A stretch of 39,768 nucleotides of DNA. Source: Flavobacteriaceae bacterium (lineage in GTDB: Bacteria; Bacteroidota; Bacteroidia; Flavobacteriales; Flavobacteriaceae). The position numbers were made by a program, and so were the translations under genes. The DNA is taken from positions 326,623-366,390 of the forward strand of contig PBHD01000012.1 of assembly GCA_002719315.1 (NCBI GenBank), written 5' to 3'. This document shows positions 18,379-25,558 of this stretch, piece by piece; within the stretch, counting starts at the first letter, position 1, and each line of letters begins with the position of its first letter. The notes beneath the pieces were generated by a model. The model saw nothing but the letters and a program-made list of their open reading frames with translations. It was not told the origin of the DNA and searched no databases.

Positions 18379-19362
18379 TTAATATGCCCATGTTAAATAG
18401 GATGATCCCCATGTAAAACCACCACCAAAAGCAGAAAAGACAAGGCTATCTCCTAATTTAAACTTAGATTCGTAATCATGCAGTAACAATGGAATTGTAG
18501 CTGCAGTTGTATTTCCATATTTTGAAATATTCATTAACACCTTTTCTTCGCTAAGGTTTATTCTTTTTATTGTTGCATCAATAATTCTTTTATTAGCTTG
18601 ATGAGGAACTAAAAAATTAACATTTTCATTATTTAAATTATTTCTTTTAAAGATTTGTTCTGTAACATATGACATCTCTGAAACTGCATATTTAAATACA
18701 GTTTTGCCATCTTGATATATATTATGCCATCCATTATTATAACTTTCAGAGGTTGTTGGAAATAGTGAACCCCCAGCCTTAATTTTCAAGGCCATTCTGT
18801 CTTCACCATTACTTCTAAAAAACTCATCCTCCCAACCAAAATTATTTTTGCTTTTTTCAAACAATACAGCACCTCCACCATCACCAAATAATACACATGT
18901 TGCTCTATCTTTGTAGTCAACAATAGATGACATTTTATCTGCACCTATTAATAAAACTTTTTTATACCTTCCAGAATTTATATAACTAACTGCAGAACTC
19001 ATTCCATATAGAAATCCTGAACAAGCCGCTTGAAGATCATACGCAAAAGCATTTTTTGCTCCAATTTGAGAAGCCACATAAGGAGCAGTAGCAGCTACAG
19101 GTAAATCAGGTGTTATAGTAGCAACAATAACCAAATCAATTGATTCAGGATTTAATTTTTTTTTATTTATTAAATTATTTGCTGCTTTGATAGCAAGGTA
19201 TGAAGTTGCTTTTCTTGAATTATTGAGAATTCTTCTTTCTTTTATTCCTGTTCTAGAAATGATCCATTCATCAGTTGTATCTATCATTTTTTCCAAATCC
19301 TTATTAGATAAAACATGATCTGGGACATACCCCCCTATTCCTGTTATTGCTGCTTTATTCAT
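18379..19362 (-). CDS. fabH: Beta-ketoacyl-ACP synthase III
   Basis: Initiates type II fatty-acid synthesis by condensing acyl-CoA with malonyl-ACP. The catalytic triad is visible: Cys in LQAACSGFLYG (~residue 113), His in VPHQANKR (~252) and Asn in KYGNTTAAT (~284); DTTDEWIISRTGIKER and GDGGGAVLF also fit. The ORF track starts at a TTG (19398); I choose ATG 19362 because MNKAAITGIGGYVP is the usual N terminus, giving 327 aa. It lies in the rpmF-fabH-accB-accC cluster; a 137-bp gap separates it from rpmF. Confidence 0.96.
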   Translation of the reverse strand: MNKAAITGIGGYVPDHVLSNKDLEKMIDTTDEWIISRTGIKERRILNNSRKATSYLAIKAANNLINKKKLNPESIDLVIVATITPDLPVAATAPYVASQIGAKNAFAYDLQAACSGFLYGMSSAVSYINSGRYKKVLLIGADKMSSIVDYKDRATCVLFGDGGGAVLFEKSKNNFGWEDEFFRSNGEDRMALKIKAGGSLFPTTSESYNNGWHNIYQDGKTVFKYAVSEMSYVTEQIFKRNNLNNENVNFLVPHQANKRIIDATIKRINLSEEKVLMNISKYGNTTAATIPLLLHDYESKFKLGDSLVFSAFGGGFTWGSSYLTWAY

Positions 19363-19499
19363 GATTTTTTTCAAGTTATTTTGACAACTCAGCTGCAATT
19401 CTAGTCATAAAATTTAATGGTGAAGATAGTTTTTTTTTAATGTAATAAAAATGTTTTTATAATAAAAAAGATGATCAATTTTAAGATATAATTTTAATC

Positions 19500-19697
19500 T
19501 TATGCTTGATTCTCATCAAGAGAGTCTATTAAAACTTTACCTCTATAGTAGAGCTTTCCCTCATGCCAATGAGCTCTGTGATATAAGTGATATTCTCCTG
19601 TTTGATTACATTTAGCAATTTGCTGGTCTCTAGCCTTTATATGAGTTCTTCTTTTATCTCTTCTTGTTTTTGAAATTTTCCTTTTAGGGTGTGCCAT
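19500..19697 (-). CDS. rpmF: 50S ribosomal protein L32
   Basis: Small basic large-subunit protein of 65 aa, typical of Bacteroidota L32. It begins [19 protein letters not shown] and ends with [19 protein letters not shown]. It lies 15 bp downstream of the DUF177 gene, the classic yceD-rpmF pairing, and upstream of fabH. Confidence 0.97.
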   Translation of the reverse strand: MAHPKRKISKTRRDKRRTHIKARDQQIAKCNQTGEYHLYHRAHWHEGKLYYRGKVLIDSLDENQA

Positions 19698-19712
19698 ATC
19701 AATTTTTTATTT

Positions 19713-20234
19713 CTATTTAAGGTCTTTTAGTTTATCCCACCTTGAATCATTTTCAAAGCTTTGCTTTTCTAATTTTGGTTCGAGTTCTCTTAATTTAATT
19801 GTTATTTCATTTTCTAATGTTCCATCTTTAACTTTTGGATGAACCTTTCTTATTGGTAAAGATAAAATGATTGTTTCATATAAATGATTAGTTACATCAA
19901 TTTCATGTGATCCGATTGGTAAAAAAATTATTTCATCTGAAAAATTTTCACTAGTATTACTGAATTTTACAATAAAATTTGATTCAGAATTTATTTCTAA
20001 ATCAAAAGGCTCAATAGAAACATCACAAAAAACATTAACTTTTCCTGAAATAAAAAAACTCAACTCAAGAAAAGATGTTTTTTTAAGAAGTTCAACGTTA
20101 GCGATTAATTTTACATTATTAAATTCATTATAGCCTAAACTTTTAAAGAACTTATTTTCAATTGAAAAAGAAAAGTTATGCCGACCTTGTTTTAATCCAG
20201 CGAATGGAATTATAAAAAAATCTTTACTTTTCAT
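19713..20234 (-). CDS. DUF177 / YceD family protein
   Basis: Belongs to the YceD (DUF177) family, whose members are encoded just upstream of rpmF and influence 23S rRNA accumulation in several bacteria. At 173 aa it is typical. It has a basic N terminus, FAGLKQGRHNFSFSIENKFF, a central beta-rich part with a single cysteine in NVFCDVSIEPFDLEIN (members often carry a CxxC here; only one Cys remains), and a charged C-terminal tail rich in KLRELEPKLEK. A -7-like TAAATTTG lies 20 nt upstream of the ATG. The assignment rests on position and pattern. Confidence 0.85.
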   Translation of the reverse strand: MKSKDFFIIPFAGLKQGRHNFSFSIENKFFKSLGYNEFNNVKLIANVELLKKTSFLELSFFISGKVNVFCDVSIEPFDLEINSESNFIVKFSNTSENFSDEIIFLPIGSHEIDVTNHLYETIILSLPIRKVHPKVKDGTLENEITIKLRELEPKLEKQSFENDSRWDKLKDLK

Positions 20235-20253
20235 AGTCCAATATTTTGATCGG

Positions 20254-20261
20254 CAAATTTA
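20254..20261 (-). promoter_or_regulatory. Possible -7 promoter element of the DUF177-rpmF-fabH-acc cluster
   Basis: The minus strand has TAAATTTG, a full match to TAnnTTTG, about 20 nt before the DUF177 start codon. No TTTG box is found at the expected 19-21 nt upstream, so support is weaker than for nadA or asd. Confidence 0.35.
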
Positions 20262-20283
20262 AAAAAAATTTGACAGGTATTTT

Positions 20284-21285
20284 TTATTTTTTATTTCTGT
20301 TAAAATAAATTATTCTTGACTTAAATAAAGCCTCTTTAAATGAATTTATTTTTGCCAAGTCTTTTCCTGCAATATCAAAGGCTGTTCCATGATCTGGAGA
20401 AGTTCTAACATAATCGAGCCCAGCAGTAAAGTTTACTCCTTCTCCAAAGGATAATAACTTAAAAGGAATTAATCCTTGATCATGATAAATAGCAATTATT
20501 GCATCAAATCTTTTATATTCTTTATTTCCAAAAAATCCATCAGATGAAAATGGACCATAAATTAATTTTCCCCTCTCAAAATTACTTTTTATAACTGGAA
20601 CAATGACTTTTTGATCTTTATTCCCAATTACACCATCATCTCCACAATGAGGGTCACAACCTAATATAGCAATTTTGGGTTTTTTGATTAAAAAATCTTT
20701 TTTTAAGGATTCAATTACCAATTCAATTTTTTTGTTTAATAAAGTTTTAGTTATTGACTTGCTAATTGAACCAATAGGTATATGATCAGTAACTAACGCT
20801 AATTTTAGTTTATCATGAATCATAAACATAAGTGCTTCTCCTGAAAACTTTTTTGATAAAAAATCAGTGTGTCCTTTAAATTTGAAAATTTTGGATTGAA
20901 TAGCGCTTTTATTAATTGGAAGGGTTACAAGTGTATCTATCTTTTTTTCTTTAAGGGCTTCTGATGCAAATAATATTGATTTAGCTGATAACTCTCCACC
21001 CTTTTTATTCATCGAACCGTAATTTATTTCAAAATCTTCATCCCAGCAATTAAAAACATTTAAATTACAATCGGAAACATTTTTAATTTCTTTTATTTTT
21101 TTTATTCTAGTTTTTAATTTAAAATAATTCTTCTGCTCTTTTAAAATTTTTATGTTGCCAAAAACTATTGGAATAAAAAATTTAAAAATATTTTTATCTT
21201 CAAAAGTTTTCAAAATAACTTCAACACCTATGCCATTAGGATCACCAATTGAAATACCAACTTTAATTTTTTTAGGTTTTTCCAT
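20284..21285 (-). CDS. pdxA: 4-hydroxythreonine-4-phosphate dehydrogenase
   Basis: NAD-dependent oxidation of 4-hydroxythreonine phosphate in de novo pyridoxal phosphate synthesis. Motifs: VGISIGDPNGIGVEV (N terminus), FKGHTDFLS with the metal histidine (~residue 130), LGCDPHCGDDGVIG (~207), YHDQGLIPFKLLSF (~268) and RTSPDHGTAFDIAG (~298). The ORF track starts at ATG 21315, but a minus-strand TACATTTG (-7 box) ends 1 nt upstream of that ATG, so transcription would start after it. ATG 21285 (MEKPKKIKVGISIGD) fits the family and gives 333 aa. It is divergent from ribE. Confidence 0.94.
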   Translation of the reverse strand: MEKPKKIKVGISIGDPNGIGVEVILKTFEDKNIFKFFIPIVFGNIKILKEQKNYFKLKTRIKKIKEIKNVSDCNLNVFNCWDEDFEINYGSMNKKGGELSAKSILFASEALKEKKIDTLVTLPINKSAIQSKIFKFKGHTDFLSKKFSGEALMFMIHDKLKLALVTDHIPIGSISKSITKTLLNKKIELVIESLKKDFLIKKPKIAILGCDPHCGDDGVIGNKDQKVIVPVIKSNFERGKLIYGPFSSDGFFGNKEYKRFDAIIAIYHDQGLIPFKLLSFGEGVNFTAGLDYVRTSPDHGTAFDIAGKDLAKINSFKEALFKSRIIYFNRNKK

Positions 21286-21303
21286 CTGAAGATTAATAAT
21301 TCT

Positions 21304-21311
21304 TATTTTTG
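21304..21311 (+). promoter_or_regulatory. Possible -7 element of the ribE promoter
   Basis: TATTTTTG matches TAnnTTTG and ends 25 nt before the ribE ATG, so the start site would be near 21317. No good TTTG box lies 19-21 nt upstream. It overlaps the predicted start region of the divergent pdxA promoter. Confidence 0.35.
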
Positions 21312-21316
21312 GCATA

Positions 21317-21324
21317 CAAATGTA
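21317..21324 (-). promoter_or_regulatory. Possible -7 element of the pdxA promoter
   Basis: The minus strand reads TACATTTG, a full match to TAnnTTTG. It ends 1 nt before the upstream candidate ATG (21315) and 31 nt before ATG 21285, so it favours the downstream start for pdxA. The -33 box is weak. Confidence 0.4.
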
Positions 21325-21336
21325 ATTAAAAAGTCC

Positions 21337-21927
21337 ATGTTTACAGGAATTATAGAAGCTTTTGGAAATGTAGAATCAATTGTTAAAGATCAGGGAAACT
21401 TAAATATTACCATAAAAAGTCCTATTTCATCTGAGTTAAAAGTTGATCAAAGTGTCTCACATAATGGAATATGCCTTACTGTTGTAGATTGTAATAATAA
21501 AAATCACACTGTAACCGCTATAAGTGAAACTTTAATTAAAACTAATTTAAAATATATAAAGAAAAATGATATAATAAATCTAGAAAGGGCTATGAAATTA
21601 GACACTAGACTTGATGGGCATATAGTTCAAGGACATATTGACCAAACTGCAGTGTGTACTTCATTCAAAAAATTAAATGGCAGCTGGATATATAGTTTTG
21701 AATATAATTTGATAAACAATAATATCACCATAGAAAAAGGCTCTATAACAATTAATGGTGTTAGTTTAACGGTAATAAATTCAAAAAAAAATTCATTTTC
21801 GGTTGCCGTTATTCCTTATACATTTAATAATACCAATTTTCATAAAATTAAAAAAGGATCTATTGTTAATCTAGAATTTGATATTATAGGAAAATACATT
21901 ACAAGGCTTTACAGCATGAACAATTAA
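21337..21927 (+). CDS. ribE: Riboflavin synthase, alpha subunit
   Basis: Dismutates 6,7-dimethyl-8-ribityllumazine to riboflavin. At 196 aa it has the two lumazine-binding barrels typical of the family: MFTGIIEAFGNVESI and SVSHNGICLTVVD in the first (~1-97), and LDGHIVQGHIDQTAV with GSITINGVSLTVIN in the second (~98-190). No FMN riboswitch is visible in the 51-bp upstream gap. The Na+/H+ antiporter starts 27 bp downstream, probably co-transcribed. Confidence 0.96.
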   Translation: MFTGIIEAFGNVESIVKDQGNLNITIKSPISSELKVDQSVSHNGICLTVVDCNNKNHTVTAISETLIKTNLKYIKKNDIINLERAMKLDTRLDGHIVQGHIDQTAVCTSFKKLNGSWIYSFEYNLINNNITIEKGSITINGVSLTVINSKKNSFSVAVIPYTFNNTNFHKIKKGSIVNLEFDIIGKYITRLYSMNN

Positions 21928-21954
21928 TTTAATTTGTTATATTGAAAAGAAAAA

Positions 21955-23226
21955 ATGGATATTCTTGAATTAACTACAATTCTCCTTTCTTTAGCATCGG
22001 TATTTTCAATTATTAATTTAAGATTGCTCAAATTACCACAGACTATTGGTCTAATGATCCTTGCGCTTATTCTTTCAATACTTGTAACAGCTGTAGGAAT
22101 TGTCTTTCCCAATGTTTTCGAAACTGTTGCTCAATTAACAAAAGAATTTGACTTTAGCTTAGTATTGATTAATGTAATGTTACCTTTCCTTTTATTTGCT
22201 GGAGCAATTAGTATTAATCTTCAAGATCTTCTTGAAGATAAATTAACTATTCTCCTTTTAGCAACTTTTGGAGTCTTTTTTTCAACTTTTGTAGTCGGAA
22301 GTGGTTTGTTCTGGCTTGTTCAACAACCTGTTTTTGAATTAAATCAAATTGGTTTAACTTTTGTAGACTGCTTATTATTCGGAGCCTTAATTGCTCCAAC
22401 AGACCCTATAGCTGTATTAGCTCTTCTCAAGAATATGAACCTTTCATCTAAAACCAAAACTGTAATTGCTGGTGAATCCTTATTTAATGATGGTATTGGT
22501 GTGGTTATATTTTTAACTCTATTAAATGTAAAGCTTGAAGGATATGAAAATATTACTGCAATGAGTGTTGGAACATTATTTGTTACTGAAGTTTTAGGTG
22601 GTCTTATTTTGGGTGCTTTTTTTGGATACTTTGGTCTAAAATTGCTTAAATATATAGAAAATGAATTTGTTGAGCTTGAGGTTTTAATAACACTATCTTT
22701 AGTATTAGTTGTCTCTCTAATTGCTTTTAAATTTCATCTTTCAGGTCCAATAGGTGTGGTTATTTTAGGTTTATTTCTTAATCAAAATGTTGACTCAGAT
22801 CGAGAAAAAGAAGGACTTCAAAAAGCGATGGGTGATTATGTATACAAATTTTGGCATCTTTTAGATGAAACTTTAAATGCTATACTATTTATTTTAATTG
22901 GTTTAGAAATAATTTTAATATTTGAATCATTTGATGTTTCATATTTATTCATCTCAATTTTGATTATATTAATTTGTGTTTTATCCAGATTTATTGGTGT
23001 AAAACTCCCAATTTTACTTCTTTCGATTAAAAAATCCTTTGAAAAAAATACTGCCTTAATAATTACTTGGGGTGGTTTAAGAGGTGGATTAAGTGTAGCT
23101 TTAGCTTTAAATTTGCCCGATTCAATTGGAGAAGGTAAATCCTTGATTCTATTTTTGACTTATGCAGTCGTTCTATTTACAATTTTAGGTCAAGGTTTAA
23201 CAATAAAAAAGCTTATTAAAGAGTAG
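21955..23226 (+). CDS. CPA1-family Na+/H+ antiporter (NhaP type)
   Basis: Inner-membrane sodium/proton exchanger for pH and salt balance. At 423 aa it has about 11-12 hydrophobic helices across its whole length. CPA1 signatures are ALIAPTDPIAVLALL (~residue 140), the ion-binding Asn-Asp in GESLFNDGIGVVIF (~175) and WGGLRGGLSVALALNLP (~365). It starts at ATG 21955, 27 bp after ribE. The 3' side opens into the RNA/mini-ORF interval ending in a strong terminator. Confidence 0.94.
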   Translation: MDILELTTILLSLASVFSIINLRLLKLPQTIGLMILALILSILVTAVGIVFPNVFETVAQLTKEFDFSLVLINVMLPFLLFAGAISINLQDLLEDKLTILLLATFGVFFSTFVVGSGLFWLVQQPVFELNQIGLTFVDCLLFGALIAPTDPIAVLALLKNMNLSSKTKTVIAGESLFNDGIGVVIFLTLLNVKLEGYENITAMSVGTLFVTEVLGGLILGAFFGYFGLKLLKYIENEFVELEVLITLSLVLVVSLIAFKFHLSGPIGVVILGLFLNQNVDSDREKEGLQKAMGDYVYKFWHLLDETLNAILFILIGLEIILIFESFDVSYLFISILIILICVLSRFIGVKLPILLLSIKKSFEKNTALIITWGGLRGGLSVALALNLPDSIGEGKSLILFLTYAVVLFTILGQGLTIKKLIKE

Positions 23227-23302
23227 AAATAATAAAACATTTTTTAAATTTACTTATTGAGTAGTTAGGTCTGTGACAACAGATAATGTTTAACTAATAT
23301 AG

Positions 23303-23312
23303 AGAGGAGGTG
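23303..23312 (+). promoter_or_regulatory. Exceptionally strong Shine-Dalgarno before a 20-codon ORF
   Basis: AGAGGAGGTG carries eight consecutive bases (AGGAGGTG) complementary to the expected 16S 3' end, ending 4 nt before ATG 23317. In Flavobacteriia the anti-Shine-Dalgarno is normally occluded on the ribosome and such sequences are rare. I noticed nothing comparable before the other genes of this window. Both flanks can pair with downstream sequence, which would sequester it. Confidence 0.5.
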
Positions 23313-23316
23313 TCTT

Positions 23317-23379
23317 ATGTTTTATAAAATTTATTTAAGGAATTATAAACTAAAGAGACCAATGAGTTCTCTTTTGTAA
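23317..23379 (+). CDS. Candidate 20-aa basic peptide ORF
   Basis: ATG at 23317 with TAA at 23377 encodes MFYKIYLRNYKLKRPMSSLL: five basic residues, three Tyr, no membrane segment. It has the strongest ribosome binding site in the window and is followed by an intrinsic terminator 19 nt after the stop. It could be a small protein, a leader peptide whose translation opens the SD hairpin, or a fortuitous ORF in an RNA gene. No homologue is recognised. Confidence 0.35.
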   Translation: MFYKIYLRNYKLKRPMSSLL

Positions 23380-23397
23380 ATCCTTATCTATTAAAAG

Positions 23398-23424
23398 AAA
23401 AGCGAGTCGATGGGCTCGCTTTTT
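23398..23424 (+). terminator. Intrinsic terminator
   Basis: AAAAGCGAG pairs perfectly with CTCGCTTTT (9 bp), extendable by C-G and T-G pairs to 11 bp around a GATG loop, followed by a T run. It is the only GC-rich hairpin with a T tail that I find in the window. It closes the antiporter/mini-ORF transcript before the oxygenase gene at 23437. Confidence 0.8.
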
Positions 23425-23436
23425 AATTAAAAAATC

Positions 23437-24369
23437 ATGATAAAAGTTCCAAAGGTAAACCTTCAAAATTTCATATCAGGATCTAAAAAAGAAAAAAACA
23501 AATTCATCAAAGATATAGGCTTAGCATTTGAAAAAATTGGATTTGTTTCTCTAAAAGGGCACTTTTTAAGTAAAAGTTTAATGAATAAGCTTTATACTGA
23601 AGTTAATTCATTTTTCAAATTACCACTTGAAATAAAATTAAAGTACGAAATTAAAGGACTAAATGGTCAAAGAGGTTATACTGCATTTGGAAAAGAACAT
23701 GCTAAAGGAAGAAAAGTTGGAGATTTAAAAGAATTTTGGCATTTTGGTCAAGAAGTAAATAAAAAATATCCTCCTAATATTAAAGTTCATGAAATTCCTA
23801 TGTTTAATAAAACTGGAATGATTTCTTATAAAATGCTTGAAAAAACAGGAAGAGAGATTCTAAGAGCATTAGCGATTTATTTAAATTTAGATGAATTTTA
23901 TTTTGATAAATATATTCTAAATGGAAATTCTATTTTAAGGGCTATACACTATCCTCCAATAAAAAATAAGCCTAAAAATGCCGAAAGAGCAGCTGCTCAT
24001 GGGGATATTAATCTAATAACTTTACTTATGGGAGCTCAAGGAAAAGGCCTTCAACTAAAAGCTAATGATGGTTCTTGGATAGATGCAATTGCAGATAATG
24101 ATGACTTAATGATCAATATTGGTGATATGTTATCTAGATTAACAAATAACAAATTAAAATCAACTATCCATCGTGTTATAAATCCTCCAAAAACAATGTG
24201 GGATAAATCAAGATTTTCAATCCCTTTCTTTATGCACCCTATTAATGAAATGCCTCTTAATTGTCTAAAATCTTGTATAAATGAGAAAAATCCTAAATCC
24301 TACGACGATATTAGTGCTGGAGAGTTTCTAAATGAGAGATTAGTAGAGATTGGTTTAATCAAAAGTTAA
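23437..24369 (+). CDS. Isopenicillin N synthase-family 2-oxoglutarate/Fe(II) oxygenase
   Basis: Non-haem iron oxygenase of the plant-type DIOX_N/2OG-FeII_Oxy family. The N-terminal part, GLAFEKIGFVSLKGH, is the usual DIOX_N motif. The iron facial triad is HGD (AAHGDINLITLL, ~residue 189) and His in KSTIHRVINP (~246), with the co-substrate Arg/Ser in RFSIPFF (~260). At 310 aa it is typical. The start lies just after the terminator, so it is probably expressed alone. Substrate cannot be predicted; in bacteria this family is annotated loosely and rarely makes penicillin. Its 3' end overlaps the convergent lipoprotein gene by 15 bp. Confidence 0.9.
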   Translation: MIKVPKVNLQNFISGSKKEKNKFIKDIGLAFEKIGFVSLKGHFLSKSLMNKLYTEVNSFFKLPLEIKLKYEIKGLNGQRGYTAFGKEHAKGRKVGDLKEFWHFGQEVNKKYPPNIKVHEIPMFNKTGMISYKMLEKTGREILRALAIYLNLDEFYFDKYILNGNSILRAIHYPPIKNKPKNAERAAAHGDINLITLLMGAQGKGLQLKANDGSWIDAIADNDDLMINIGDMLSRLTNNKLKSTIHRVINPPKTMWDKSRFSIPFFMHPINEMPLNCLKSCINEKNPKSYDDISAGEFLNERLVEIGLIKS

Positions 24370-25548
24370 TTTGTTTCTTTCCAATTTTAATACTTGCCTT
24401 CCCAAAGCAGAAAGAAAAGGGATTCCTTTAGACTCATATTCATAAATATCATCATTAAAAGTCTTATTGTCATTAACTAAAATAGTAGCAGTAAGCATAA
24501 ATTCAATATTATTAATTTTATCTCTTACATATGCAACATCTGTTAATGTTCCATAGGCCATACCCACTTTATTTGATATTCTAATATTATCATTCATTTC
24601 TCCTTTTTTATCCCCATATATGAAAAATTTAGAATAGCTATCCCAATATTTATCTCGATTAACAATAGACGATTTATTGTCCTCAATAGACGTTCTGCTC
24701 ATCCAATATTTTAAGAAGTTATAATCACTTTGATGTAAATCAAAACGTTCTTCTTTTTTAAAATTCTCAGGAAAAATTATTCTTTTTAAAATATTATTTA
24801 AATCTGTTATAGAAATTTGATTTTTAAAACTAAAATCAAAGGGAGAATTAACTAATTTGCCTTTTAATAGGAATTTTTTTCCTTTTAAAACCGACTTTAA
24901 ATTAGTATTTGATTTATTTAAATTACTTTTTATTGAATTTTGTTTATATATAGTATCCCCATTAGAAATAAATAAAAATTCTGATGAATTTACATTGTCA
25001 GAATTGCTTAAAAATTTGTGATAAATTCTAGTATTATTTAAACCCTTTTTCTCTAATTGATAATTAATTTCATCTCTTCCCAAAAAATCAAAAAGATAAT
25101 TATAACATTCATTATCACTATATAAAAATATTTTTTTTATACAATTTGCAACTGATAAAACCTCATTTTGATTATTTGAATATTTTTCAAACATCATTAG
25201 ATCTTTCTCAAGATCAATAATAATAAAAGGAGTATTGATAGAAATTTCAAAACCTTTATCTATCAAATAATTTATTTTTTGAATTGCTAAAATTGCAATT
25301 GGAAGTTTAACAGTACTTGCAGGATAATAATAATAATTTTTATCAAGATTATAACTAAACTCTTTAAATGTTGGTTTTCCTAATGAATCTCTTTGTATTG
25401 ATGAATATAAAATTTGAATCTCATGATTAGAAAAATTATTTTTAATTTTTTTTATCTCGGGTATATTAGAATTTAAAATCAAATCAAGTGGATTATCTGA
25501 TTTTCTACATCCAAAAATTATAATTAAAAAAACTAATAATATTTTCAA
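24355..25548 (-). CDS. Serine hydrolase lipoprotein, class A beta-lactamase-like fold (probable TTG start)
   Basis: Penicillin-recognising-enzyme motifs are present: the nucleophile SxxK as PASTVKLPIAI, SDN as YSDNECYNYLFD, and a KTG-like KVG in ISNKVGMAYGTLTDVAYV. The ORF track begins at 25620, inside the nucleotidyltransferase gene; I prefer TTG 25548 (13 nt from that gene's stop), which gives (M)KILLVFLIIIFGC, a clean lipoprotein signal with lipobox Cys. That makes 397 aa, longer than class A enzymes (~290), with an insertion between SDN and KVG. It could be a periplasmic hydrolase or transpeptidase-like enzyme rather than a resistance beta-lactamase; no omega-loop ExxLN is evident. Confidence 0.82.
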   Translation of the reverse strand: MKILLVFLIIIFGCRKSDNPLDLILNSNIPEIKKIKNNFSNHEIQILYSSIQRDSLGKPTFKEFSYNLDKNYYYYPASTVKLPIAILAIQKINYLIDKGFEISINTPFIIIDLEKDLMMFEKYSNNQNEVLSVANCIKKIFLYSDNECYNYLFDFLGRDEINYQLEKKGLNNTRIYHKFLSNSDNVNSSEFLFISNGDTIYKQNSIKSNLNKSNTNLKSVLKGKKFLLKGKLVNSPFDFSFKNQISITDLNNILKRIIFPENFKKEERFDLHQSDYNFLKYWMSRTSIEDNKSSIVNRDKYWDSYSKFFIYGDKKGEMNDNIRISNKVGMAYGTLTDVAYVRDKINNIEFMLTATILVNDNKTFNDDIYEYESKGIPFLSALGRQVLKLERNKLTFD

Positions 25549-25558
25549 TTTTATTAAA

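Larger units (their letters stand above)
23263..23424 (+). ncRNA. Candidate structured RNA or regulated mini-mRNA
   Basis: This 210-bp gap (23227-23436) shows stacked secondary-structure potential. (1) AGTTA/TAACT (23263-67 with 23291-95) encloses a TCTGT-gaca-ACAGA hairpin (23270-83). (2) AGAGA (23301-05) can pair with TCTCT (23368-72), and GGTGTCTT (23309-16) with AAGAGACC (23353-60, one G-G mismatch), enclosing a Shine-Dalgarno. (3) There is a GC-rich terminator at 23398-23424. No own promoter is clear; it could be an sRNA released from the antiporter 3' UTR. Rfam identity unknown to me. Confidence 0.35.

Noticed and set aside
19363-19499. Short minus-strand ORF MTRIAAELSK in the rpmF-fabH gap
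   Set aside because: Only 10 codons, no ribosome binding site, hydrophobicity or recognised leader function; likely chance.
21955-22112. Minus-strand ORF 21924-22112 inside the antiporter gene
   Set aside because: Antisense to a well-supported CPA1 antiporter; no independent evidence.
23263-23424. tmRNA, RNase P RNA, SRP RNA or 6S RNA in the 23.3-kb gap
   Set aside because: None of the characteristic conserved motifs of these RNAs could be recognised; it was kept only as an unassigned structured candidate.
23437-24369. Penicillin biosynthesis suggested by IPNS-family oxygenase next to a beta-lactamase-fold gene
   Set aside because: The oxygenase and lipoprotein are convergent, there is no ACV synthetase or other beta-lactam gene, and the IPNS name covers a broad superfamily.
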